Assembly (NCBI GenBank): GCA_933228895.1
Contig: OW121848.1
Coordinates: 87,253,470-87,317,469, forward strand
DNA from: Platycnemis pennipes
Taxonomy: Eukaryota > Arthropoda > Insecta > Odonata > Platycnemididae
Length of the DNA stretch: 64,000 nucleotides
Reading direction: 5' to 3'
The position numbers and the translations under genes were made by a program. Below are positions 10,081 to 21,630 of the stretch, in pieces (the first letter of the stretch is position 1; each line of letters starts with the position of its first letter). The notes below the pieces were generated by a model that saw nothing but the letters and a program-made list of their open reading frames with translations, searched no databases and was not told the DNA's origin.

Positions 10081-12050
10081 CCGCGTCAAACGCACAACTC
10101 CCCAATTTTCAATCTGTCCTATTGTTTCCGGCGTCACCTAGAAACATGTTTGTTCCATTTTTTGCCCAATGCATTATTGATTTTGGCGGCTCAATTGTTA
10201 CGTTACAAGGAATTCAAGAAAAGCAGTGTATTCATATCAAGCAGAGTATCCCCGTGAGAGAAAATTGGGGACTGTGAAAAAATTGGCGTTTTCTCGGCCT
10301 TTATCTGTTAAATCTATTAAGAGAATGCAACATAGGGCTATAGGTGATCACAATGGTAAATATTTCATTCTTCGTTGAGAATCTACTAAAATGTCCTGTG
10401 GTAATCATTAATTTCAAATCCAGAAAATGCCAGATATCCTTGTTTTTATGTTCATTGAAACTCCTGACTAATTTGCGTTTTGTGCTTGAATGGTCGAATC
10501 CCGCTCCCTCGACGAGTTGAATTGTAGGAATGTGTCCCACCGTTCACTTCTTTTGGAATTCTTCTCCCCTCCTTTGCCGTCTATACCCTTTTCTAGCACT
10601 TCTCTCAAGGATACGCCACAGGAAAACATCCTCCTTTCCTCCCGGTTTCTAAGAAAAACTGCGAGCTCGCCCATGTGCTCACGCACCCAAGCATGGCCGG
10701 AATGGAATGCCTCTTTTATCCCATTTACCATTAGTTAAAGGTAGTTTGTCCTCAATCCTTGGATTCCTCCCTAACTTACAGAACTCTGCGTGAGAGAATA
10801 ACAGCCACTCCGCTTCCGATATTTTTTTCCACGGACTCTCCTCTGCGCATATAAAAGGTGGTCTTCCATCAGCCCTTTTCTTCTTCTTCCAACACAAGAC
10901 GGCGGCGCACTCTCCCGCCTCCGTGCATCGGAAATGCCTCTTCTCCTCGCTCCTTCTCTTCGGATCCCTCCTTTTCATTTTCCCGGCTCGAAGTCTAGAA
11001 TGCGCTAATCTTCACAACACGTTCTTCGACACGCGCCGTGGAGGTAGTGAAAGAACCACGGTATTATGGGTCCCGGGGGCATTCATCCCTCGCTCCACCG
11101 GTGAGGGAGACGATGGGACGTCGGATGGAGGCTTCCCTCCGTAAAAGCTCTCAGGATCTTGCCGTGTGCCCTTACCTGTCCCGTTTAGGAAAGGTAAGGG
11201 TCGTGTTGGGGGCCATTGGAAAGGTGCCCACACCCCCATCCTCAAGTTCCCTTACTTGGCTACCCACTTCCTACGCTACCACCCGCCAGCAGTCCACCTT
11301 CATGAGTGGCCTGTACCACTTCAGGAGTTCCTCCATTCCACCCATGAGTGGTTCCATTGGCAAGAATTTCCGCGGCGACTCACCCCTCCGTCCCCTCTCG
11401 AGCTAGGTCCCATTGTTGCAGCGATAGAAAAGTGCACGCTGCACTGACGTTTCCTGACAGAATGAGGTGGTTCAAGGCGGGGAATATTTTTTGATTGACA
11501 GCCTCGAGCTCCTCATATTCTTCTCTCCAACCCCCTATCCTTCTCGTCCTTGAGGATTTTCCTTTTCGCGTCGGGAGATTTTAAGAGGTTTGGTCGGAGG
11601 AAATCCGAGCCGCTCAGTAACCCGAAGTAAGAATCAAGCAATCACCTTTCCTTGAGACGTCAGTTGAGCCTTTTATTTTTCTGAGCGTACACCTTTCCGA
11701 AAAATCGATTGGGGGGATTTAGTCGCGCGAGAACTTAACGGTTAAGGAGGACCCGGTGACGAGACGGGAAGGATTTCGGGAAATGTTTTCACCAAAATGG
11801 AAGGGAAAAAAAGTCTCCCTGTAATCGCCTTTCCGTTGCCTTACGGGACCTTCCCTTTGCACTCCTTTCCCGAAGATTCTTAATCGACATTGGAGACAAC
11901 ATTCTATTTTCTCATTTTTTCCCGCTCTCGCCAACAGCATATAATCCTCAGGTTTTTTTATAAGTGTTGCAGAATGGAGACATTAAAAACCTGAAGAGCT
12001 GCTGAAGCCAACATCCAAGCCTCACACTTACGCGAGTTTTGGAATGGACC
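10081..12050. other. Non-coding, mixed composition
   Basis: No gene is supported. A short inverted repeat (CCCTTACC 11169-11176, GGTAAGGG 11193-11200) is present. C/T-rich segments at 10550-11000 open small frames without family resemblance. Confidence 0.5.
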
Positions 12051-12072
12051 GAGAGAGAGAGAGAAAGAGACA
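12051..12072. repeat. Interrupted (GA)n microsatellite
   Basis: About ten GA units with an AAAG interruption. Confidence 0.8.
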
Positions 12073-12216
12073 GTTAACAGTCAATGCCAGCCAGTGACGG
12101 GAGAGAGATGCCCGGGACACCGTGTTCAGTTATTTCCGAGTCGGCGTTTGCCCTTAGATTTTTGGTGCCTCGGGCTGGGAGAAGCTGCGGTAATGGGTTT
12201 GACTTCCTCGGAGGGG

Positions 12217-12243
12217 GAGAGAGAGAGAGAGAGAGAGAGAGAG
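12217..12243. repeat. (GA)13 microsatellite
   Basis: An uninterrupted GA run of 27 bases following a G-run. The longest perfect dinucleotide repeat I found in the window. Confidence 0.9.
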
Positions 12244-13650
12244 CTGGGGGTGTGAATAGCTCCTCCCCGCTCTCCTTCCTCCACCATCCTTTGCATCACC
12301 CACCCTCTCCACGGCTCTGTATCGGGATGAAGGCATGGGGGTGGAGGTTGGAGTAATTGACAGCTCTTCGACAGATGGCGGGGCAGGTGTAGTGGCTCTC
12401 ACGAGGGATTTTAGTGCGAAAGGGGGTTGGGGCGTCTGGGAACGTAGAAAAGGGTGTGTGGCGGTTAGAAAGGAGGGTACCTGGTAGGTGGGGAGGGATG
12501 TGAAATGGGTTGTGGGTGTTGGTTGTCTTTACTTCCTTCCTAGCCTCATCACCGCTGAGATCTTGCCTTTACCTTTCTGCGTCTTAAATGTCTTATCTAT
12601 AACTCTAGGACAGCTTATGCCTTGTAAAGGCTACGAAGGATTGGCGAAGATCGTTTTGAGTAGATTATGATGAACGTTAGGCGTGGAGGAAAATTTGAAG
12701 AATGGAATGGGAACGCTAGTACAGGGACCGTGGAAAAGGGAAGAGATTCAATTTTGGGTTCTCAATACTACGATAAGCCTGCGTCCAATATCTTTTTTGC
12801 CAGCAGAGAGCAGATGGCAGAAAAATGGATGTGCCTTGAGTCCTCGGATGATCATACTTCCCGGGGAAAATTAATGGGTTAACGTTATTTTGCCATTTTT
12901 ACCAGTGCCACTCGCTTTTTATTCTCTACCATCCGATTACTGATCCAAAAATAATGTGAGAGAGACGTGCACTTCAATGTTGCTTATTGTTACCCGCTTC
13001 CATTTAAGCTTGGTGATATTGAAAATTAATTTTACTACATAGACTAGAGACTGCACAAACATTCCTTCTAATCTGAACGAATTTACTTTTTAAAAGTGCA
13101 GGCCCGGTTAATATATTTTAATGAGTCAGGAATTCAACCGATTAAAGGATTTGCTTTCGTTGAAAATACCGAATTTTTCGACCTTCCTGCCTTCATTTAA
13201 TGGCATGATTAGATGTTTTGCTGTAGGTACTCATCATTACAAATTGTCATTAAATTGATGATGTATGTATGTAAATGATTGATGTAAGTTCATCTCTTCA
13301 ATATCGCTAGCATAATGTTGTATAAAAATATGGGCCATTGTACACAATGGCATTTTTTAAGGAGTACAACATGTGCCATTATCGATTCTAACGCCGTAGC
13401 AAAACCTCCTCTGATATAATGCTAAAATATAAATAAATCCTTCAAGCATTAGCAAGGCAAGGCATTTCTTTCAATTCCATTCTGTCTGGAATCATTTGTT
13501 ACTGCACAAAAATGGGAATTTAGCTGAACTTAGGTAATCTGTTTATGCCAGTCATGCCTGTTTGCTTTTTGCGAAAAGTCTCTTGAAATTGTATTACCTT
13601 TAATGTAGCAATAAGCCACTTTGTGCAAATATCTACTATTCCTTTTGAAG
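12244..13650. other. Non-coding, A+T-leaning toward the right
   Basis: G-rich to about 12540, then A+T-rich. Two overlapping open frames at 12667-12882 have ordinary amino-acid mixes but no recognisable motif. TTTAATGGC occurs at 13196. Confidence 0.5.
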
Positions 13651-13698
13651 GGATTTGCTAATGTTTTTCTTTTTGTTTTTTTTTCATTTCAGGTGAGT
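13651..13698 (+). promoter_or_regulatory. Candidate recursive-splicing (ratchet) site
   Basis: In order: CTAAT at 13658-13662, a good branch-point match with its A at 13661; an almost uninterrupted T-rich tract from 13663 to 13689; CAG at 13690-13692; then, with no exon between, GTGAGT at 13693-13698. The branch-point-to-AG distance of 31 bases is normal. A juxtaposed acceptor and donor (polypyrimidine-NCAG|GTRAGT) is the definition of a ratchet point, where a long intron is removed in steps and the donor is rebuilt after each step. If used, the + strand is transcribed and this region lies inside a long intron. The alternative is a fortuitous match in T-rich DNA. Confidence 0.5.
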
Positions 13699-13771
13699 AA
13701 CTCAAACGTCCCGCTAGTTGTTATTCTCCATGCATGCTTCGCTGTCGTTGCCTTGGTTCGGTCGGGAAAGC
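13693..13771 (+). other. Possible 79-nt recursive-splicing (RS) exon
   Basis: The candidate ratchet acceptor ends at 13692 and a second GTGAGT lies at 13772-13777, preceded by AAGC. In exon-definition models of recursive splicing, a short cryptic exon beginning with GTRAG and bounded by a second donor helps recognise the site and is then skipped. The segment is open in the frame starting at 13693. It depends wholly on the ratchet site being real. Confidence 0.25.
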
Positions 13772-14655
13772 GTGAGTCAAAACGCGGCGGTAGACTCATC
13801 TTTATGGCTTCACGAATAACGTACGTACTTTGTCTCGTCACTGCACGTCTTCCCCTCTCTCCCTCCTTGCCTCCCGCATCCCTGACTGTCGTAATAGTTT
13901 GCCAGCACGCAAAGTCGGTCACCGGATCGTCCCGTGGTCGTTAAATCCTTTAATGGGAACAGCCGAAAGGAAAAAATAAAGATCCTGGATCCCTGTGAGA
14001 GTCGGGTTCGTTATCGTATTCTGATGCTCAACCTTTCCAGTGCTAAATGATGGGCATAATGACGAAGTGGGAGAATCAAGGTGGTCTGAGTGTTGACAGA
14101 AATAACTTTTCGACGAGGATAATTGTCGACGTGCCTTAACGGGTGCGATCGTAGCTAACTCAAAATGTTTAGTATTTAGCACTATAAGAATTATATCTGT
14201 AGCTTATTTATTTTGTAATTCAATTGGTGGCATTCTTTTAGTCCCATAAGAGTCGTGGACGAGTAGTGAGAGAATTCCTTTCATGAATCACTTAAAGATA
14301 CAGGGGCGGGAGTCTGAATCAAATGTTCGTATCTCCCCAATTTGTTTTTATTCCTATCTTGCGGTTGCGTTTGTCTCCAGATGAAATCCTGTGACTTAGA
14401 ATTTAAGCATAAATAATCGACGGCTGTAAAATCTAGTGCATATTTTTCCGTTTAAATATTCCTTTTCGTTTTTTTAGCGTCAAAAAAATTGGATTTAATA
14501 ATCATGTTGGATCCAGATAATTTTTTACCTTTAATTAGTTCCTGGCGTGTCCTAAACGGCTCTACCAGTGTTTTGGAGGGCTCTGTCATGGCTAGAATGC
14601 CTTCGTACTCCACTTAATATGTGCTGTTGCCACTTGACACACATTGCTGCTTTCG
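13772..14655. other. Non-coding, A+T-leaning
   Basis: No gene is supported. TTTAATGG occurs at 13949. Nothing else stands out. Confidence 0.5.
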
Positions 14656-15265
14656 GTATTCTAAAGGGGCTAACGTCCTCCCCCATTCTCTCCTTCTCTG
14701 TCTCTTTCCGCCCTCTTCTTAATGGCTCGCGCGCCGAAACGTGCTAAGTTATTTATAGCTTGGCAGTTAATTTCTGTGACGAACGGGTGCCGCGAGTCCC
14801 ACCACCGTTGCCTCTCCGCTCGCTGGAGATGGAAATGAGTCTCATGTAGGGAGGAGGGCCTTCTCTCTCTCCACTACTCCTCCCCGCCGACACCTACCAC
14901 CACCTCTCTTTCCCTCTCTCGCCATTTCACCCCTCATCATCCGCTCTCGATCGCTCTTCCGTACTTCCTCCTGCGATCCCCCTGTCCCCTCAACCTTTGC
15001 GGGCCGCTTCTCCCATTACGCGACTCGCCTCTCTCTTCCAGGGCCACCTCCTCGGTGTTTTTACCCCCGTAGTGTGACAGAACGGGAGGGGGAAGGAATG
15101 AACTTGTGTGCGTGAATACTCCCTTCTCCCCCCCTCTCTCTCTCCCTCTCTACGTCTGCTCTGTCGCCCGGCATTTACTTCGCTGCTACCACCTACTCGG
15201 CTGTCCTCCCTCCTACCGATGCCAGCCCCACCCCAATTATACACTCGTCCCTCCCTCTCTCTCCG
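14656..15265. other. Pyrimidine-rich domain
   Basis: C/T-biased on the + strand, with short CT-runs at about 14860-14930 and 15130-15165. Reverse frames across it (14990-15504) are Arg/Gly/Glu-rich and I regard them as artefacts. Confidence 0.55.
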
Positions 15266-17855
15266 TTTTCTAATGGCCATATGGTGAAGGTGGGGTGGAT
15301 GAGAGGCTTCGAGCGTCCCCTCGAAAAAGGGAAATGTCGAAGCACGTCAAGGAAGATATTTCTAGGGTGAGGAGCGTGAGGTAGGATGGGCTGGGAGGAT
15401 TCTAGGGGCGTACTCGAGGGAACGGGTGTTGGTAAATCGGGTGGCTTAGGAGGGAGGGTATGGACTTGTTTTAAGCATCGGAGGCTGCGGAGAAACAAGG
15501 ACAAGGTTTCCCTCGCTGCGGAAATCTCTTCCGTTTCCCGAGTTTCGTGCGTAATTCTCTCTACACCGGTGACCTAACCACGGCTCTTCCTCGAGGCCTC
15601 CACCACCTCATCCTACCCGTGAATCACCACATCCCTCCTCGACTGTCGCGTCCGTCGCCTTTCGGTGTCTCTTTAGCTGTGTTTCATTCTCCAGGTCCCC
15701 CCTTCACTACGCGACTCCACCGCTGGGAGGGAAGGGGGGCTGGAGCGGATGTAGGAATCAAGGGGTTGGAATAACCCGGCGAGGGCAAGCGGGGTTCGAG
15801 ACCAGACGTGGTATTATACACACGCCATGCAAGTGAGTCACCGTCGCGGCATGCGCGGGCCTCGGGTCTGCCCACAACCTCATTAAGTCCCGTCTCTATT
15901 CTAACGCAGCCTCGTCGATTCAAGGGTTTGGGTAAAGGGGGAATATGGCAGAGGGTTAGGTGGCGTGATGATGCACCCTTTTTCTGAGTCTTCACGTGAG
16001 GTAGCGTTTACATCGAAAATGAATAAGCAAACCCGTTTTTCATCCCCTCTCCACTTATCGCTTCATCCTCCTCCCCATTAAGGCACATTTCGGTGGGACC
16101 GTAACCCTTCCTCACCCTCATTTTCCCCTATCCGATAGTTGCGTTCGTTTGGATAAGACATCCTCCCGTTTCCTTCTCATGAGTCTCCCCTCCATATGGA
16201 TCGAATGTGGCGTTGTATTATTCGTCAACTCTCTTTTGACTTCCGCTTTCATCGGCTCTCTATCGGGTTCCAGTAGCTCACACTAAGCGTTTCGAATTTC
16301 TGTAATGCGGGATCGGTTGGTGTTGCGTTCCCCCTTCCGCCGCCACTTGCGTTTTGTCCCCACTTCATCACACAATGAAACGATATAACGATCCTCGTCT
16401 GTGCGTAAGACGAGTCACTGCCTGCCCCCACCCTTTCTCCCTTCGCCTGCATGAAACCGTAATGAGAGTCGTGTGCCCAGGCGAAATATCTGTATGGCTT
16501 CCGTTTGCACAGTGCTGGGCTTAAAGGAATCAAGCTGCTCTCATACCTAATTTAATCCATCAAAGTCGTATTGCGGGGCATACAAATGTGAACTCACCCG
16601 GAAAGTGCGGGGGCTTTTCAGAGATTTCTTTCTCCCGTTTTCCCGCAGCACGGAATCACATCATTTTTGTCCAAGGTATTAATTCATTTTCTGCCGTCAC
16701 TCGATTTTCCTACCTGTCACTTCGATCAGTGCACACGGTCTCTCAAGCTCTCGGTGAACTATCATTTTTCCCCCTTGCTTAATCAATGAACACGGACGCA
16801 GTTCCCACGATCCCAATCTAGGTTGGCATATTCCGGAAAGACCTCATCCCCTCCTCCTACCGAACTACGCACGCTCTTCCTGTCGTCGTTAATTTCCGTT
16901 CCATCCGTTCCTTTTCTGTCCGTCCAAGCCATTTTTCTGAAGCTGCAACTGCGTGACGTCACCCGGAATGGTTTTCATGATCATGAGTGAGGCGGCGGTT
17001 CAGAATATTCAGGTCTCCTCGTTATTAAGAATTTGCTGTCGGCGAAGGTCAAAAAAACGGGGGCAGGCTGTATCTGGGTCTTCTGTTCACGTTTTCACGA
17101 TCAAGCATGAGAAGGAGATCATAATTATGGTATCACGAGATGAAGGAAAGATTTTCAGCGACTAGAATGCACGTCGCTAGCCTCAAATCTGATATCATTT
17201 TTTTCTGTGGCAGAAAATGAGTTCACACTGATTGATGATAATATTTTAATTGTTGAGCTTGGTACCGCTCCGTATATAGGGTCGTGATTCCGTGGACGAG
17301 ATACTGAAGATAATATTTTTGTTGGCCTGGGAAGAAAGCGAAAAGCAATACACCAAGTTTTTTTGATGGGTTACATAAGCATTAACTAACATATTCATCC
17401 CCTCACGAGAGACCGCTTTTAACAAGCATGAAGGGTAAGGTTGAGGAAATTTTTTTTGGCCTCACGTTTACGATGAATAGAATCAATAGTTTTATTTTTC
17501 GTAAAATAAACTCAAGATCTGTCATTAAGTGGTAAATCTTTAAATGATAATAAAAAATCTGACATTTTAAAACCTTTGGATCTTTATTGATCGCTGGAGA
17601 GTGCTTGCTTCCAGTGACTCTCGTATCATCTGCTGTACGAAATAAATGCCTACCTTCTACATCGTCATCCGTGACCCTCTCCTCAGTTCCACTGGTGTTC
17701 TCCTGCCTCGTTCAACCTAGACCAATCCAGTCTTACGTGCACTTTATCCTCCCCTTCCACCTCCTACCCCCGTCTCGCGCGCTCCTACCGGTTCCCATCC
17801 CAGCACTGTTGCCTTATGATCCCTAAATAGCGAGATTTAGACTGCATGAAAGGAC
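15266..17855. other. Non-coding, mixed; CpG-rich first half
   Basis: Ordinary mixed DNA. GGTTCGAGACC at about 15794 matches an RNA polymerase III B box but lacks an A box at the right distance. A CRE-type palindrome lies at 16954-16961. A+T-rich from 17170 to 17600. Confidence 0.5.
16954..16961. promoter_or_regulatory. TGACGTCA palindrome (CRE type)
   Basis: Exact match to the cAMP-response element core bound by CREB/ATF factors. One 8-mer of this kind is expected about once per window, so evidence for function is weak. Confidence 0.2.
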
Positions 17856-18530
17856 AGTGGATGGTTGGGTGTGGGGAAGGGGGGATCTTTTTTTTTCCTT
17901 CTCCGAAAGGAGATGGCGGCGGTTGTTTTGTGCCATGAGAGAGCATCTCTCGTCACGCCCTCCTGCGCCCTCTCCCCCCAATATTCCTTCCGTCTCTCTG
18001 TATCCCTTGTCACGGATCGTTTGGCCCCCAGGGTGTGCTGGAGGAGGGAAGGGGGTGAGTGTGTGGTGCGCCTCGATCGCTCTCGCGTGTTATGCGTGCT
18101 CGGTGGAGAGAGCACCGCGTTGGAGGGGAAGGGGGTAGTGTAGGAGAGAGAAAGGGATATGGGTGCTACTGCCGGTGGTGGAAGTGTATGGCGGTTCGGG
18201 GAGAAGCGCGCGTGCTCGTAAGGGCTGAAGTGATTTCCATTGCAGCAGCTCAGGGTGGATCGTTTTTCGAGGGCGGGTGCGGAACGCGTGTGCTCGTATT
18301 TGTGCTGGGGCGCGGCGCTGACTTTCACGGCTCGCAGAGGGGTCCCCCTTCCCTAATCTCTCTTCCCTTATCTCTCTCTCTCTCTCTGTCTCACTCCCTC
18401 CACCTCCCCACCCGCACTCATAGCTCAGTGACGTGTTGACGCAACCCTCCACTGTGTCATTTCTGTTTTTTTCGTTTGCTTGTACTACAACTCGACGGAG
18501 GGTATGGAAAGCGTGCGAGTTCGAGGGGCC
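17856..18530. other. G-rich block followed by C/T-rich block
   Basis: The + strand is G-rich at 17860-18330 and turns to C/T-rich at 18345-18420, with a (CT)n run at 18371-18388. Frames on both strands (to 163 codons) overlap and have biased composition; none is supported. Confidence 0.5.
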
Positions 18531-20070
18531 CAAGTGATATGTCCCTACGCAGAGATCGTGACACGTATCGTGGACAGGGGGCGACGTTCTCGTCTCGTCT
18601 TAGGGGACTGCTACTTGTGACTTTAATGGCAATCGTTTACGGAGGGGAATCAAGGGGTACGGCGACTTTGTCATGTACAGCTGAGATGGGACTTAACTCC
18701 ACCCATTCTTTTAACCTTGCTCGGGACGGAGAGCTTGATGACCGAACTGAATTCCTTTCAAAGCTTCATTGCTTTTAAATAAGTGGTTGCTTTATTATAC
18801 TTATATTGCAAATGTTTTTGGGAATTTCGAAAAACCGAGTTCAATTTTCCTAATAATCAAGTTACTTCTGTGTAGGGGATATAAAGTATTACAAAGTTAT
18901 CATGTTAACTGTCACATTATCGTTGATAGGGCCAAGTGTTCCCGTTTGCATTTGGTACGAATGCATTAGCTTTTTAATGGAAGACGTGTATTCAAGATGA
19001 AAACGTAGCGGATTTAATGTTTCCCTTTCCATTATTGCTAGAATATGCTTCCCAAACATTCGTTGATCGTCTTCTATTTCCTTAATTCGTAGTTGCAGTA
19101 AATTTATAGGACGGAGTTTTCCGCTCGAATTGAGCAACATCGACGCCGCTAGCGCCCATTATGCTCCAAAAATCCCTTTCGTAAGCTGATTTCTTCTGAT
19201 ACGGACGTTGTCGCTTTGCTGGTGATTGATAATGATCGAAAGCATGAGGAGGAAAAAATCATTCATCACCGACAACGATCCGGCGCCGTGGTTCTGACGC
19301 GCCATCCATTCAACCGTGTTAGGTCGGTCGAGTCCAGTCGGATAACCAATTGCATCGTTTAATACCCGAGGCCCTAATTTGTCAGTTCCCTGTGGGTGAA
19401 GTAGGCTATAAAATAGCGATTCCCTGGGCAGTTGTTACCGTTTTCTCGGTGAAGAAAAATCAAGCTAATATATGTGCATTAATTATAAGAGAACTAATGA
19501 GGATTTTAATGTGATTGTTTTTGTATTTGGCCCACTGTGTATCAGTGGGAAGCTATCATATTCAGTGGATGGTGAGAGAAATGCGATTCCACGTTGATGT
19601 AAGCCATTTGTTCAAAGCATTAGAAAATTGGGAGATAACGGTTTATGTTGGAACGTGTCACGGATAAATATTTTCTCTGTCTCTGACACTCCGTTATGAA
19701 GATGAAACGCCGCTGTACGATCCTGGATGGAAGAGCAATTTTTCAGCAAAATTGAAATGTTGAACGCCCTCTGGTTCCCTTTCCAGCGTAATGAGATTAA
19801 AGGCCGAAGCGCTAACGCTGACAAATTAAACTTTCGCATATTTCATTCCCTCGAAGCCTGTTAATGTAGCGTGGCTTATGAATTTTTGTGTTACTGCTAG
19901 AATTATATCCGTTCCGAAACGCTCTCGCGGAGTTTAATGGCTTATTTTATTGTCGCCCCGCGCGGGAGTTGGTGTTTCTCAGAGATAATTCCGGCGGTAC
20001 CTTGAAACATTTTAATGGCTGAGAGCAAGCACGTCTGAGTCGGAGTGCTGAGGAGCAGCGGGAGATAGGG
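18531..20070. other. Non-coding, with clustered TTTAATGG motifs
   Basis: Four TTTAATGG motifs on the + strand at 18622, 18973, 19933 and 20011; three continue as TTTAATGGC. The core TAAT is a homeodomain-type recognition core. The stretch is mixed in composition, unlike the surrounding purine/pyrimidine blocks, and resembles in texture a regulatory conserved element, but conservation cannot be judged here. No gene is supported. Confidence 0.35.
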
Positions 20071-20815
20071 AACGCGAGATGCCTTCGGCTGGGCCCGCCT
20101 ATTTGTCGATCTCGCAGTCTTCTTATCTCATGGGTCTCGCCCGTTTAAATGCGGTCAAGAGTCGAGATTGGCGTCGAGCAATGGCTGCGAATGTGTGTGT
20201 GGGTATTAGCTTGAGTCAAAGTGAAGTCGACTTTCCCATTCCTGAATACCTAGGCCCCCTCCTCCGTTTTCCTCCATTCTCCATGCTTCTTTCATCCCCC
20301 TACCCTTGGAAGGCGCGACTTGTTTGTAAGATAGGTCGAGGAGAGATCTTGTTCTTCCTCAGGGATCGTAGCCCCGAGAATTATCCAAGCTCTCCCCGTC
20401 GTTGGGAGTGCCTGATGTGACGACGTATCGTATTTCTTCTCTCGCATTCTCTTTTCTCCAACATTGTATCTTACGATTTCTCAAAATATAACACTAGTCA
20501 GTGGAATTATAATTCCTGTTACTTGGAGAAACAGACAATTCCAAACAAAAAATACTCTTGTATATCTTCATGCAACGTTAGCAGTCATTACGTCAATTCC
20601 GTGAGTGCAATCCACTCTTCTCTCAGCGAGTGCTGGAGTCCCGAAACTAATTCAAAGAACCGAAATTCAGGGAAGGATAGCCAAACTGATTCGGGGAAAC
20701 GAAATACTTGGAAGGCTTACACCCAGTCGGGAAGCAATTGCTTGCGGTAGTCCTCTCAGACCATACATGCCCGTGGCTAAGTATCGGAGAGAGGAGTGTA
20801 AGAAGTGAGAGTGGG
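20071..20815. other. Non-coding, mixed composition
   Basis: Small open frames at 20079-20420 and 20523-20808 have no recognisable motif. No repeat or RNA gene seen. Confidence 0.45.
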
Positions 20816-21630
20816 AGAAATTTATGCTTTCCCTTCCCCCATTTGGCGTTTCTCCCGGCTCAAGGCTACTTGTTCTTTTCCGTCTGGGCCCTTCTTTTCC
20901 CCACCCCGCCCTCCTTGTATCCTAGCATCGCCCTGATTCAATTCCCCACTCCCACGACCGTGGCGATGTCGTATTAACCCACACTTCCCACTAGAAAGAG
21001 AGTAAACTTTCGCCATATCCCCTCATTGCCCTCCTCCCTTCCTCCACAGACACGGTCCATGGCCCGCCTTCACCTCACTCCACTCCTCCCCCACCCCCTC
21101 CACCCGATATTCCCGTGCTCGTGCCATCGCCATGGTAGCAGCACCGGTGTACCCGCCCGCCTCCCACCCCAGGGCTGTGCCATGCCCCCTCCCCCATTGT
21201 TGGCGGGCCGGAGTCAATCTTTCGTTGCAGACGCACACTGCATCTCTTTGGCCTGAGGGAGCAGTGGTGTTGCAGCGGCGGCCTCCCGGTCGACTTTGGC
21301 GGAAAGAGCGGTCGGGGGGTGATGGGAGGGAAAAGAACACAAAGGGGGGTGAAAAAGGGAACTGCGAAGGGAGGATAATCGGGGCGGCCGGCCGCCCTTG
21401 ACGCTGAGCGCATCAGGGTCCCCGCACAACCAACCCTCCCCCCCCCCCTTCCCCCTCATACCGTCCCACTCCGTAGCGCTTGCATCCTTTGTCTTTTTTT
21501 TATATTCGTGCTGCTCCTGCCGCGCACATACCCCCTCACTCTCTCCAACTCCGTCCCACGCCACCCTCACCCCCGCCATCTCCGTGTCCCTGGGAAAAAA
21601 GAGGAACGGACGAACTTTGTGCTGTGTGTG
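20816..21630. other. Pyrimidine-rich domain with an internal purine island
   Basis: C/T-rich at 20820-21130, purine-rich at about 21290-21380, then C/T-rich again from 21410, with an 11-base C run at 21438-21448. The purine-to-pyrimidine switch is marked by the GC palindrome at 21382-21397. Overlapping frames on both strands are treated as artefacts. Confidence 0.55.
21382..21397. repeat. 16-bp perfect G+C palindrome
   Basis: GGGCGGCCGGCCGCCC is its own reverse complement and consists only of G and C. It sits between a purine-rich and a pyrimidine-rich block. Confidence 0.85.

Noticed and set aside
15790..15805. GGTTCGAGACC, B-box match
   Set aside because: No A box at a suitable distance upstream and no tRNA fold.
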